16,000 nucleotides of DNA from Psychrobacter sp. (GTDB lineage: Bacteria; Pseudomonadota; Gammaproteobacteria; Pseudomonadales; Moraxellaceae), in NCBI RefSeq assembly GCF_030454045.1, contig NZ_JAKDJE010000068.1:1-16000 (forward strand). Direction: 5' to 3'. Shown here one piece after another: positions 1 through 6,906 of the stretch. The position numbers were made by a program, and so were the translations under genes. Each line of letters starts with the position of its first letter. Positions within the stretch are counted from its first letter, which is position 1. Below the pieces are notes generated by a model. That model ran no database searches and was not told the DNA's origin. It worked only from the letters and a program-made list of their open reading frames with translations.

Positions 1-55
1 ATCTAGTCATAACACTATGATTGTCAATTATTCTATATATGTCAACACACCCTAG
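1..55 (-). mobile_element. Possible insertion-sequence end interrupting the aldehyde dehydrogenase gene
   Basis: Reading the minus strand out of the gene, homology to aldehyde dehydrogenases stops at a CTAG (52-55). It is followed by GGTGTGTTGACATATATAG, a sequence with the look of an IS terminus. CTAG fits the YTAR target preferred by IS5-group elements (family knowledge). The window ends about 50 bases into this DNA, so neither a transposase nor the second terminal repeat can be seen. A plain deletion or rearrangement would look the same here. Confidence 0.4.
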
Positions 56-1310
56 ATAGGCCATACATAGAGTCATTGGCAATTGATAATGCATCGTCTT
101 CATCTTTAGCACGAATGATACCAACCAAGGGTCCAAACACTTCATTACAGGATAGATCCATCTCGCGAGTGACTTCAGTAAAGATATGCGGCGGTACGAC
201 TTGGCCTTCAATCTCACCACTGAGTATCATTTTCGCGCCTTCGTCCTGCGCTTTGGCGATTTTCTCTTTGAGCGATTTGAGTTGTTTTTCGTTGATGATA
301 GGGCCAACGGCAGTATCTTGCTTATTAGGATCACCGACATTCAATGTTTTGACATGTGCCAAGAAACGCTCTACGAAGTCATCATATATCTCGTCTTCCA
401 CGATAACCCTATTGATCGCGATACAGATTTGGCCTTGATGCAAGAATTTACCAAAAGCAGCTGCTTTGACTGCTTGCTCAATATCAGCATCCTTGAGTAC
501 AACAAATGGGCTGTTACCGCCAAGCTCAAGCGCGACTTGTTTGATATACTCACCGCCATTTGCTAGCTCACCGATGTGCTGGCCTACTGAGGTTGAGCCT
601 GTGAATGATACTAAGCTTGGCGCTTTGTGCTCGACGATGGCGTCGCCTATCTCGCTACCTGAGCCGACCACGACGTTTAATAAACCTTTTGGCAGACCCG
701 CTTCTTCAAACACTTTTGCTAGTAGTAAGCCACCTGTCACTGGTGTGTCGCTTGCTGGCTTTAATACAACCGCATTACCAAGGGCTAATGCTGGTGCGAT
801 AGAACGCTGGGTTAAATGCAGCGGAAAGTTCCATGGGCTAATGACTGCTACCACTCCGATGGGTTCGCGATAAATGAAGTTTTCTTTGCCAGGAGTGTTA
901 GAGGGGCGAATCTTACCGTGTACGCGGTTAGGAAAAGACGCTGCTTCAAGCGTGATGGCACGTGCCGAGCTAAATTCAACCATGGCTTTAATGCGTGTAC
1001 TGCCCGACTCTTTGATCAACCAGTCAACGATTTCATCTTGGCGCTGATCTAGGATACTGACTACCTTATACATAACAGCTGCACGCTCAGCTGGCGTCGT
1101 TTTTGCCCATTTGGCTTGCGCTTGTTCAGCAGCGTTATAGGCTTCATCAAGCTGCTCTTTGGTCGCTTGCTGAATCTCTACGAGTGTCTCACCATTGTAA
1201 GGGTTAGTATCAGTATTAATGCTATCATCTTTACCTTTTTGCCATTCACCGCCAATGAACTGCAAATGAAAATCGCTATAGGCATTACTGCTATTATCAT
1301 TGCTTGACAT
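42..1310 (-). pseudogene. Aldehyde dehydrogenase, C-terminally truncated (benzaldehyde/vanillin dehydrogenase-like)
   Basis: NAD(P)-dependent aldehyde dehydrogenase, which oxidises aldehydes to carboxylic acids in the cytoplasm. Visible motifs are ISPWNFP (157-163) with the catalytic Asn161, Lys184 in VVLKPA, FTGSTSVG (236-243) of the nucleotide-binding domain, general-base Glu262 in LELGG, nucleophile Cys296 in HQGQIC, and EVFGP (390-394). The GQIC-AINR context recalls YfmT/Vdh-type aromatic aldehyde dehydrogenases, but the substrate is inferred. The start at 1310 follows a good AAGGA site (TAAGGATAATT before ATG). The protein is 422 residues against about 480-490 for the family. It runs normally to MYGLS (415-419) and then ends in an unrelated RVC and a stop. 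The missing segment would carry the rest of the catalytic domain and the C-terminal oligomerisation strand, so the product is probably inactive. It is divergent from the nemR-like gene, with a candidate operator between them. Confidence 0.85.
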
Positions 1311-1475
1311 AATTATCCTTATTTCTGCTTTGTTATATAAAAATTTATTTTCAGTACTTTGAATAAAATAGTTGAAGCTGTCTTATAGGTAAGATACTCA
1401 CAGTTATGGTTAAATCACAAGTTGACATAAATTAAAATCGAAAATTTATGATAACTGATAAGAACAAAACCCACC

Positions 1476-1504
1476 TTGATAGACGACTGGTCTAATGCTA
1501 CCAT
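1476..1504 (+). promoter_or_regulatory. Possible promoter of the nemR-like gene
   Basis: TTGATA (1476-1481) and TACCAT (1499-1504) are spaced by 17 bases and enclose the dyad operator. The -10 matches the consensus at only four of six positions, and the leader would be about 150 bases. Two alternative promoter-like pairs exist in the same spacer, so the choice rests mainly on overlap with the operator. Confidence 0.3.
1480..1496. promoter_or_regulatory. Candidate NemR-type operator, copy 1
   Basis: TAGACGACTGGTCTAAT contains a dyad of perfect 5-base arms TAGAC/GTCTA around GACTG. The identical 17 bases recur at 2415-2431 upstream of yqhD. It fills the spacer of a possible TTGATA-17-TACCAT promoter upstream of the regulator gene, which fits autorepression, and it could also act on the divergent aldehyde dehydrogenase. 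From memory, the E. coli NemR operator is also built from TAGACC-like inverted half sites. The binding protein is inferred from position. Confidence 0.75.
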
Positions 1505-1657
1505 AGCTCTTAATAAAAAAAGACGGTTTTTTCGGTAGGGAGTGTTGATAAAACGTAACAAAGATAGGTATATACCATTAGAATATGCTGTGAATTTAAT
1601 GCTTGAACAAGCCTTATTGCTCCATAAATACGACTATTAAGAGAGAAAATTTTATCT

Positions 1658-2263
1658 ATGTCTAATATTACTGATGCTACGACCACACCTAATACTAAAG
1701 CTCACCTACTTGCTACAGGCTACCAGCTAATAGCCAAAAAAGGCTTTACGGCTGTCGGTCTCAAGCAAATATTGGATACAGCAGGTGTACCTAAAGGCTC
1801 CTTCTATCACTATTTCGCCTCAAAAGAAGCATTTGGTGAAGCCATTATTCATCATTATTTTAGTCTGTACAAAACCCGTCTGAATCTTATTGACGCTCAA
1901 GATGTCACGGCGCAGCAAAAACTCTACGACTACTTCCAAAACTGGTACGACACCCAGCAGAATGGTTGTGATCATGAAAAGTGCTTGGTTGTAAAATTGA
2001 GTGCAGAAGTGGCAGATATGTCGGAAACCATGCGTAAAGCCCTTGATGCTGGCTACCAACAAACCACCTCATGGCTGGCTGAATTAATCAAAGCAGGTTG
2101 GACAGATGGCTCGGTTCCTCGTCACGACAATATCTCAGCTGAGAGTATGGCCAAGCGTTGGTACTTTGCGTGGCTTGGTGCCAGCCTAATGGCTAAGATC
2201 AGCCAAACGAATACACCCCTAGCGGAAATTTGGCAAATGACGACGACTCAGATGGGACGTTGA
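1658..2263 (+). CDS. nemR: NemR-like TetR-family redox/electrophile-sensing repressor
   Basis: TetR-family transcriptional repressor of 201 residues. The N-terminal helix-turn-helix (about 12-58) includes VPKGSFYHYFASKEAFG (44-60), very close to E. coli NemR as I remember it. The ligand domain has CLVVKLSAEV (109-118) and WLGASLMAKIS (172-182), also close to NemR. NemR uses Cys106 and Lys175 as a reversible switch responding to hypochlorite and reactive electrophiles such as quinones, methylglyoxal and N-ethylmaleimide (established). The aligned residues here are Cys109 and Lys180. Cys104 is an additional nearby cysteine, while the position of E. coli Cys116 is Ala119. The ribosome site is weak (AGAGAG about 12 bases before ATG). 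It is flanked by an aldehyde dehydrogenase and aldehyde/enone reductases, and the dyad operator occurs on both sides. It most likely represses itself and yqhD, with the enzymes beyond as possible further targets. TetR-NemR assignment is strong; the exact inducer is unknown. Confidence 0.88.
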   Translation: MSNITDATTTPNTKAHLLATGYQLIAKKGFTAVGLKQILDTAGVPKGSFYHYFASKEAFGEAIIHHYFSLYKTRLNLIDAQDVTAQQKLYDYFQNWYDTQQNGCDHEKCLVVKLSAEVADMSETMRKALDAGYQQTTSWLAELIKAGWTDGSVPRHDNISAESMAKRWYFAWLGASLMAKISQTNTPLAEIWQMTTTQMGR

Positions 2264-2299
2264 TAATAAGATAATAAACAGTAACGTTCTCGGTATTAC

Positions 2300-2327
2300 A
2301 GCCCCCCTAAATTGGGGGCTTATGTTT
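2300..2327 (+). terminator. Hairpin terminator after the nemR-like gene
   Basis: AGCCCCC (2300-2306) pairs with GGGGGCT (2314-2320) around a 7-base loop, followed by TATGTTT. The stem is GC-rich and perfect, but the T tract is short and interrupted. It lies 37 bases after the stop codon and separates the regulator from the yqhD promoter. Confidence 0.65.
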
Positions 2328-2414
2328 GCGCCCACACATCCTATTGTTATTTAAAAACCCAATACTTGATAAAAACGTTGTATGAGAGTTTTGTAATCAT
2401 TTATAAACAGCCAC

Positions 2415-2431
2415 TAGACGACTGGTCTAAT
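2415..2431. promoter_or_regulatory. Candidate NemR-type operator, copy 2 (yqhD promoter)
   Basis: Exact 17-base copy of the sequence at 1480-1496. It ends 6 bases before TACAAT (2437-2442), so it covers the expected -35 region. A bound repressor would block RNA polymerase there. The exact repeat in otherwise diverged AT-rich spacers is the main support for function. Confidence 0.78.
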
Positions 2432-2442
2432 TGGTGTACAAT
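2415..2442 (+). promoter_or_regulatory. Predicted yqhD promoter overlapping the operator
   Basis: TACAAT (2437-2442) matches five of six bases of the -10 consensus. The -35 would be TAGACG (2415-2420, four of six, 16-base spacer), which is part of the operator. A weak -35 buried in an operator is typical of a repressor-controlled promoter. The leader would be close to 100 nt. Confidence 0.5.
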
Positions 2443-2545
2443 GCGCATCAAGCTTTAGAGCAAATGTAAAATAAGCATTGCTTACCACTCATTGTTTAAC
2501 GTCAACATATTTGGCGGAACCATTTTTATCAACATCAGGAATTTT

Positions 2546-3757
2546 ATGAATAACTTTCAATACTACAACCCAGTCCGCATCGTTTTTGGTGAAGGTCAAA
2601 TCGAACAGTTATCAGACCTAGTGCCTACTGATGCTCGCGTTCTTATTACTTACGGTGGTGGTTCAGCACAGCGTACCGGTACTTTAGATGAAGTAAAAAC
2701 TGCATTAGCGGCTAGCGGTAACCGTACCGTCTTTGAATTTGGTGGTATCGAGGCTAACCCAGAATTCACCACACTATTAAAAGCAGCCGACATGGTGAAT
2801 GAGCACAACATCGACTTCTTATTAGCAGTCGGCGGTGGTTCTGTAATTGATGGCAGTAAATTTGTGGCACTCGTATCTTCATTAACTGAAAAAGATGGTA
2901 CTGTCTCGCGTGATCAAGCTTGGGACGCGCTAACGGGTTATTGCAAGAACATCGATTCTGCTATTGACCTAGGTGCAGTATTGACCATCCCAGCAACGGG
3001 TTCTGAGATGAACTCAGGCGGCGTAATTAACTATAGCGAACGTCAAGCAAAACTGCCATTTGGTAACCCATTAGCCTTCCCTAAATTCTCAATTCTAGAT
3101 CCAGTCAAGACACTGACACTTCCTGAACGTCAGGTTATGAACGGCGTTGCTGATGCATTCGTCCATGTGATGGAACAGTATCTGACTTATCCAGTCAATG
3201 CTAAAGTCCAAGATGCTTTTGCTGAAAGCTTGCTCAAAATCCTTATTGATGAAGGCCTAGTGGTTAAGCAAGATCCAGAAAATCTAGAAACACGTAAGAA
3301 CATTATGTGGACAGCAACCATGGCATTGAATGGCTTGATTGGTACTGGTGTACCACAAGACTGGACAACTCACATGGTTGGTCATGAGCTTACGTCACTA
3401 CACGCCATCGATCATGCACGTACCTTGACCATCGTGTTGCCATCAGTCATGCGTGAGTTAAAAGAAAGCAAAAAAGAAAAACTACTCCAGTACGCACGTA
3501 ACGTATGGAACATCACTGATACTGACCAAGACGACGACACCATCATCGAAACGGCCATTGTCTATACTGAAAACTTCTTCCGCGAGCTTGGCTTGCCAGT
3601 GAGCCTAGAAGACGTCGACTTGACTGAGTCAGCGATTGATCCAATTATCAAGCAACTTGATGCACATAACATGGTCAAACTTGGTGAGCACGGCAAAAAC
3701 GATTTAGACGTCTCACGTCGTATCTTACAGCGTGCTGTGACTAGCAAAGCCTCTTAA
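2546..3757 (+). CDS. yqhD: NADPH-dependent aldehyde reductase / iron-containing alcohol dehydrogenase family, YqhD-like
   Basis: Cytoplasmic reductase of the metal-dependent (group III) alcohol dehydrogenase family. It reduces short-chain and toxic aldehydes such as methylglyoxal, acrolein and malondialdehyde to alcohols using NADPH (known for E. coli YqhD). The match to YqhD is extensive, including NNF at the start, RVLITYGGGS (31-40), FLLAVGGGSV (91-100), the TLPERQVMNGVADAFVH block and DVSRRI near the end. The four metal ligands of E. coli YqhD align with Asp203, His207, His276 and His290. I chose the ATG at 2546 (403 residues), preceded by CAGGA at the right distance. An in-frame ATG at 2492 adds 18 hydrophobic residues absent from the family and has no good ribosome site. 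YqhD of E. coli is 387 residues; the difference is mostly extra internal residues. In E. coli an AraC-type activator (YqhC) controls the gene, whereas here the NemR-type operator lies in its promoter. Confidence 0.93.
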   Translation: MNNFQYYNPVRIVFGEGQIEQLSDLVPTDARVLITYGGGSAQRTGTLDEVKTALAASGNRTVFEFGGIEANPEFTTLLKAADMVNEHNIDFLLAVGGGSVIDGSKFVALVSSLTEKDGTVSRDQAWDALTGYCKNIDSAIDLGAVLTIPATGSEMNSGGVINYSERQAKLPFGNPLAFPKFSILDPVKTLTLPERQVMNGVADAFVHVMEQYLTYPVNAKVQDAFAESLLKILIDEGLVVKQDPENLETRKNIMWTATMALNGLIGTGVPQDWTTHMVGHELTSLHAIDHARTLTIVLPSVMRELKESKKEKLLQYARNVWNITDTDQDDDTIIETAIVYTENFFRELGLPVSLEDVDLTESAIDPIIKQLDAHNMVKLGEHGKNDLDVSRRILQRAVTSKAS

Positions 3758-3840
3758 TAAGCGGTATAGCAAGAACTGTCAGAAGAATTATAAGAAAAAT
3801 CGCGACAGTAACAATACCTACATATCGTTATGCTATTTAT

Positions 3841-3873
3841 AGTAGCTATTCAGTTCAATGCTGAGTAGTTACT
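3841..3873. repeat. 13-bp inverted repeat in the yqhD-curA spacer
   Basis: AGTAGCTATTCAG (3841-3853) and CTGAGTAGTTACT (3861-3873) flank a 7-base loop. Eleven of 13 positions pair as Watson-Crick and the other two as G-U in RNA, giving an uninterrupted stem. No T tract follows on either strand, so this is not a standard intrinsic terminator. It lies 15 bases before a good -10 (TATAAT at 3888-3893), in the place where an operator or activator site for curA would be. Confidence 0.6.
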
Positions 3874-3887
3874 ACATCTAATACCTC

Positions 3888-3893
3888 TATAAT
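3888..3893 (+). promoter_or_regulatory. Possible curA -10 element
   Basis: A perfect TATAAT lies 34 bases before the curA start codon. No good -35 exists at 16-18 bases, and the arm of the inverted repeat (3861-3873) occupies that position. This suggests an activator-dependent or otherwise controlled promoter. Confidence 0.4.
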
Positions 3894-3926
3894 AATGACA
3901 ATGAATAACTATAAAGGAGTCCTACG

Positions 3927-4976
3927 ATGAGCTTCGATAAAGAGCAGAATCAACAAATAAACCGTCAAATCAAACTTGCCAGCCGCCCGAACGGCGAGCC
4001 AACCGCTGATAACTTTGATCTAACAACCAGCGACATCCCAACGCCAAACGATAACGAGATGTTATTACGCACGGTATATCTGTCATTAGACCCATATATG
4101 CGTGGCCGTATGAGCGATGCAAAAAGCTATGCAGACCCATTAGCAGTCGGTGACGTCATCATGGGCGGCACGGTTGCTCAAGTGGTCGAGTCTAATATCG
4201 ATAAGTTTGCTGTCGGTGATTTGGTCGTATCAAATTCCGGCTGGCAGGACTACAGTGTCAGTGATGGCGAAGGCGTCCTGAAACTGGACAAAAACATGGC
4301 AAACCCTTCTTATGGTTTAGGTGTGTTAGGTATGCCCGGCTTCACTGGTTACATGGGTCTGACCGATATCGGTAAACCACAAAAAGGCGAAACGTTAGTT
4401 GTCGCAGCGGCCACTGGCCCTGTCGGTGCTACGGTCGGTCAAGTGGGTAATCAATATGGTCTTCGCACTGTTGCTGTAGCAGGCGGTAAAGAGAAATGCG
4501 ATTTCGCGGTCAACGAGCTTGGCTTTGATGTCTGTATCGACCACAAAGCTGATGACTTCGCTGAGCAACTAAAAGCCGCGTGCCCAGATGGGATCGACAT
4601 TTATTACGAAAACGTCGGTGGGCACGTGTTTGATGCGGTCATGCCATTATTAAATGATCATGCTCGTATTCCCGTATGCGGTCTGGTCTCACAATACAAT
4701 GCAACCGATCTACCTGATGGCAAAGACCGTCTAGGTCAATTGATGGGACTCATTCTCCGTCAGCGTCTCACGGTCAGAGGCTTCATTATCTTTGAAGAGT
4801 ATGGCGACCACTTCCCAGAGTTCTTAGAAACCATGAGCAAATGGGTAGAGTCAGGCGACGTCAAAACCAAAGAATACATCGCTGATGGTCTAAACAATGC
4901 ACCAGAAGCCTTTGTCAGTATGTTAAACGGTGATAATTTTGGTAAAACCGTGGTTAAGGTCTCTGACGTTCAGTAA
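3927..4976 (+). CDS. curA: NADPH-dependent curcumin/alkenal-one reductase, MDR superfamily (CurA-like)
   Basis: Zinc-independent medium-chain dehydrogenase/reductase of 349 residues, near the 345 of E. coli CurA. CurA reduces the conjugated double bonds of curcumin with NADPH. Relatives (plant and mammalian alkenal/one oxidoreductases) reduce alpha,beta-unsaturated carbonyls. Family blocks are plain: LLRTVYLSLDPYMRGRMSD (46-64), SGWQDY, GVLGMPGFTGYMGL, then ETLVVAAATGPVGATVGQ (nucleotide-binding loop), ADDFAEQL, GIDIYYENVGG and RIPVCGLVSQYNAT. The C-terminus has NFGKTVVKV. The start has an excellent AAGGAG site. It follows yqhD by 169 bases, including a 13-bp inverted repeat and a TATAAT, so it probably has its own promoter while still belonging functionally to the carbonyl-detoxification group. 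The physiological substrate is not shown; removal of reactive enals or enones is inferred from the family and neighbours. Confidence 0.93.
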   Translation: MSFDKEQNQQINRQIKLASRPNGEPTADNFDLTTSDIPTPNDNEMLLRTVYLSLDPYMRGRMSDAKSYADPLAVGDVIMGGTVAQVVESNIDKFAVGDLVVSNSGWQDYSVSDGEGVLKLDKNMANPSYGLGVLGMPGFTGYMGLTDIGKPQKGETLVVAAATGPVGATVGQVGNQYGLRTVAVAGGKEKCDFAVNELGFDVCIDHKADDFAEQLKAACPDGIDIYYENVGGHVFDAVMPLLNDHARIPVCGLVSQYNATDLPDGKDRLGQLMGLILRQRLTVRGFIIFEEYGDHFPEFLETMSKWVESGDVKTKEYIADGLNNAPEAFVSMLNGDNFGKTVVKVSDVQ

Positions 4977-4980
4977 CTTA

Positions 4981-5009
4981 TGTTAAATAATTGATTGTTA
5001 AATAATTGA
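4981..5009 (+). repeat. Tandem 15-base repeat (about two copies)
   Basis: TGTTAAATAATTGA occurs at 4981-4994 and again at 4996-5009, giving a period of 15 bases directly after the curA stop codon. The repeat is AT-rich and short. It may be a slippage product, and no function can be assigned. Confidence 0.6.
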
Positions 5010-5222
5010 CGATAGGTAATAACTATTGTTAATAAAAACTTAACAACACAACTTGCTAAAATCACTACTGAAATTTACGTCTGAAGCAGGAATAATATTA
5101 GCGGTCATCAATTCTATTGATATGACTTGGTGCTTAAACCGAATCATTGTTGATAAAGACAAAAAACACATGACTTTTAAACACTTGCTTTACTCATATA
5201 TAAACAATAAATAAGGATAATC

Positions 5223-5900
5223 ATGAATATTTTAATGGTACTAACCTCACACGACCGTCTAGGCGATACTGGTAAAAAGACAGGATTTTGGCTAGAAGAG
5301 TTTGCAGCTCCCTACTATGCATTTCTTGATGCTGGCGTCAACGTAACCTTGGCCTCGCCTGCTGGCGGTCAACCACCACTAGATCCTAGTAGTGACACGG
5401 AAGACGCGCAAACCAAAGATACTAAGCGTTTCAAAGAAGACAAAGACGCTCAAGAACATTTGGCTAATACCAAAAAACTTGCTGATATGAAAGCGGAAGA
5501 TTTTGATTCAGTTTTCTACCCTGGCGGTCACGGCCCATTATGGGATTTGGCAGTAGACAAAAACTCTATCAATCTGATTGAGACTTTTGTTAAGCAAGAT
5601 AAGCCTGTCGCGTTTGTTTGCCATTCTCCTGCAGCACTTAAAAACGTGAAAGTTGACGGCGAGTACTTAGTAAAAGGCAAAACAGTCACAGGCTTTACCA
5701 ACTCAGAAGAAGATGCCGTTGGCCTAACAGACGTAGTACCGTTCCTAGTAGAAGACGTATTGAAAGCTAATGGTGGTAACTACGAAAAAGCGGCCGATTG
5801 GGAATCGTTTGTCGTGGAAGATGGTTTATTGATCACTGGTCAAAACCCAGCATCCTCAGAAGAAGCGGCTACGCGCCTTGTTGCCAAGCTAAAAGGTTAA
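5223..5900 (+). CDS. DJ-1/PfpI (class I glutamine amidotransferase-like) protein, Hsp31-type
   Basis: Protein of 225 residues in the DJ-1/PfpI/Hsp31 superfamily. Some members act as glyoxalase III (methylglyoxal to lactate without glutathione), others as chaperones or proposed protein deglycases. Nucleophile-elbow Cys133 with His134 is in AFVCHSPAAL, the acidic partner is in GFWLEEF (Glu25 or Glu26), and the YPGGHGPLWD loop spans 99-108. KKTGFWLEE and the helical insertion around 50-90 are typical of the Hsp31-like branch rather than compact DJ-1. The start at 5223 has AAGGA 6-7 bases upstream. The GST gene begins only 4 bases after its stop, so the two are surely co-transcribed. The 246-base upstream spacer has AT-rich -10-like sequences (for example TATATA at 5197-5202) but no clear -35 and no copy of the dyad operator. 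A role in disposing of methylglyoxal or other electrophiles fits the locus; the precise activity is not decided by sequence. Confidence 0.85.
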   Translation: MNILMVLTSHDRLGDTGKKTGFWLEEFAAPYYAFLDAGVNVTLASPAGGQPPLDPSSDTEDAQTKDTKRFKEDKDAQEHLANTKKLADMKAEDFDSVFYPGGHGPLWDLAVDKNSINLIETFVKQDKPVAFVCHSPAALKNVKVDGEYLVKGKTVTGFTNSEEDAVGLTDVVPFLVEDVLKANGGNYEKAADWESFVVEDGLLITGQNPASSEEAATRLVAKLKG

Positions 5901-5904
5901 TATC

Positions 5905-6534
5905 ATGATTCGCTTACATCACCTTAATCAGTCACGTTCGTTGCGTACGCTTTGGCTCTTAGAAGAGCTAGGCGTGCCTTATGAAATTGTTAGTTACCAA
6001 CGTGATGCCAAAACTCATTTGGCACCGGATTCTTTAAAAGCAGTGCATCCACTCGGTAAATCTCCGGTTATCGAGATGGACGGCCAAATTTATGCTGAAT
6101 CAGGGGCCATTACTGAGTTACTGATTGAGCGATTTGCGCCCGAGCGTCTACGCCCTGCTACAGACAGCTCGGACTATGGATATTATCTACAGTGGATTGA
6201 CTTTGCAGAAAGCTCGCTGATGTTGCCATTAATGCTTGAATTGTTTATCAAAAAAGCAGGCGTTAACGACAATGAGTTTTTGAACGATTATATTGATATA
6301 GAAAAAACCAGATTGTTTGAGTATCTGGATGCCTCAGTTGCAGGCAAGTCGTTCATCGTTGGTGATAAGTTGAGCGGTGCTGATTTTATGCTGTCATTTG
6401 ACTTAATCATTCTTGCTAAGCGCCAAAAGCTTGATGCGTATCCAAATATCAGACAGTATGCCAAACAGCTGGCTCGTCTTGATAGCTATCAGCGTGCCAT
6501 GCAGCTAGAAGCAAAGTATGACGAAACCATCTAA
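5905..6534 (+). CDS. Glutathione S-transferase family protein
   Basis: Cytosolic GST fold of 209 residues. The N-terminal thioredoxin-like domain (1-80) has the NQSRS loop at 8-12, where the catalytic or glutathione-activating Ser would lie. It also has the conserved cis-proline Pro54 in GKSPVI and the ESGAI motif (65-69) that binds the gamma-glutamyl part of glutathione. The all-helical C-terminal domain (about 88-205) includes the N-capping-type segment VGDKLSGADFMLSFD. The gene starts 4 bases after the DJ-1 gene, and its ribosome site (AAAAGG) overlaps the end of that gene, so the two form an operon. It ends before a strong terminator. GSTs conjugate glutathione to electrophiles or use it for reduction, which suits the preceding genes. 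The subclass is not certain; the NQSRSLRTLWLLEEL start is common among proteobacterial GSTs of undefined substrate. Confidence 0.88.
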   Translation: MIRLHHLNQSRSLRTLWLLEELGVPYEIVSYQRDAKTHLAPDSLKAVHPLGKSPVIEMDGQIYAESGAITELLIERFAPERLRPATDSSDYGYYLQWIDFAESSLMLPLMLELFIKKAGVNDNEFLNDYIDIEKTRLFEYLDASVAGKSFIVGDKLSGADFMLSFDLIILAKRQKLDAYPNIRQYAKQLARLDSYQRAMQLEAKYDETI

Positions 6535-6572
6535 CCTGATGCCTTAACTGACAGACCATTTTTTCGATACAC

Positions 6573-6606
6573 AAAAACAGCTCTGTAAGGGGCTGTTTTT
6601 TATTCG
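6573..6606 (+). terminator. Strong intrinsic terminator after the GST gene
   Basis: AAAAACAGCTC (6573-6583) pairs with GGGCTGTTTTT (6590-6600), 11 pairs with one G-U, around a 6-base loop. The second arm ends in a T run that continues to 6601, then ATT. It closes the electrophile-detoxification group. Confidence 0.9.
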
Positions 6607-6906
6607 TGTATGATTTTAAGTTTGTGTGACAGATTAGTAGGTCTGATGAACCATTACAACATAGTAAGCTTAGACGTTAAGTCAACCAAAAATGCCATTC
6701 AATATGGCCTGCAAATTACGTGTCGATGACAAAAGCACGATAAAAGTTATGATAAAATCCTTTCTGAATTTTTTGGGTTATCTTTCAGATACCATCAGTG
6801 AGTTGACTGGCTTTTCACGCTATAAATACCAATTACACTGACCTGACTCCCCGTCTGGCATCTGTCCTATATCACTCTATTTCCTTATACAGATTGTGGT
6901 ACGCCC
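6607..6906. other. Intergenic region upstream of the efflux genes
   Basis: No gene is visible here. Candidate control elements are the inverted repeat GCCAT-TCAAT-ATGGC (6694-6708) and a TTGACT (6803-6808). The TTGACT is followed too closely (12 bases) by TATAAA (6821-6826) to form a normal promoter. The ribosome site before the MFS gene is poor. A sequence resembling half of the dyad operator (GGTCTGAT near 6641) lacks correct symmetry. Confidence 0.5.

Larger units (their letters stand above)
1311..1657. other. Divergent intergenic region between the aldehyde dehydrogenase and nemR-like genes
   Basis: This is a 347-base AT-rich spacer with no coding sequence that I can support. It holds the dyad operator at 1480-1494. 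Three plus-strand promoter-like arrangements are visible: TTGACA (1422-1427) 19 bases from TATGAT (1447-1452), TTGATA (1476-1481) 17 bases from TACCAT (1499-1504), and TTGATA (1545-1550) 18 bases from TATATA (1569-1574). I could not pick a convincing minus-strand promoter for the aldehyde dehydrogenase. Confidence 0.6.

Noticed and set aside
1516..1533. AAAAAA-GACGG-TTTTTT as a terminator between the aldehyde dehydrogenase and nemR-like genes
   Set aside because: The stem is made only of A-T pairs, would be unstable, and lies in a divergent spacer where no transcript should end.
2492..2545. N-terminal extension of yqhD from an upstream in-frame ATG (18 extra residues)
   Set aside because: The ATG at 2546 has CAGGA at good spacing and matches the MNNF start of E. 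coli YqhD; the upstream ATG has no clear ribosome site and the extra residues are not part of the family.
3775..3809. Inverted repeat ACTGTC/GACAGT after yqhD as a terminator
   Set aside because: Arms are only 6 bases with a loop of more than 20 AT-rich bases and no T tract; expected by chance in this composition.
6624..6645. Possible third NemR-type operator (CAGATTAGTAGGTCTGAT)
   Set aside because: Only the GTCT half and AGA match, and the arm spacing is one base longer than in the two exact copies, so it is probably chance.
6803..6826. TTGACT and TATAAA as the promoter of the efflux genes
   Set aside because: The spacing is 12 bases, far from the 16-18 needed for a sigma-70 promoter.
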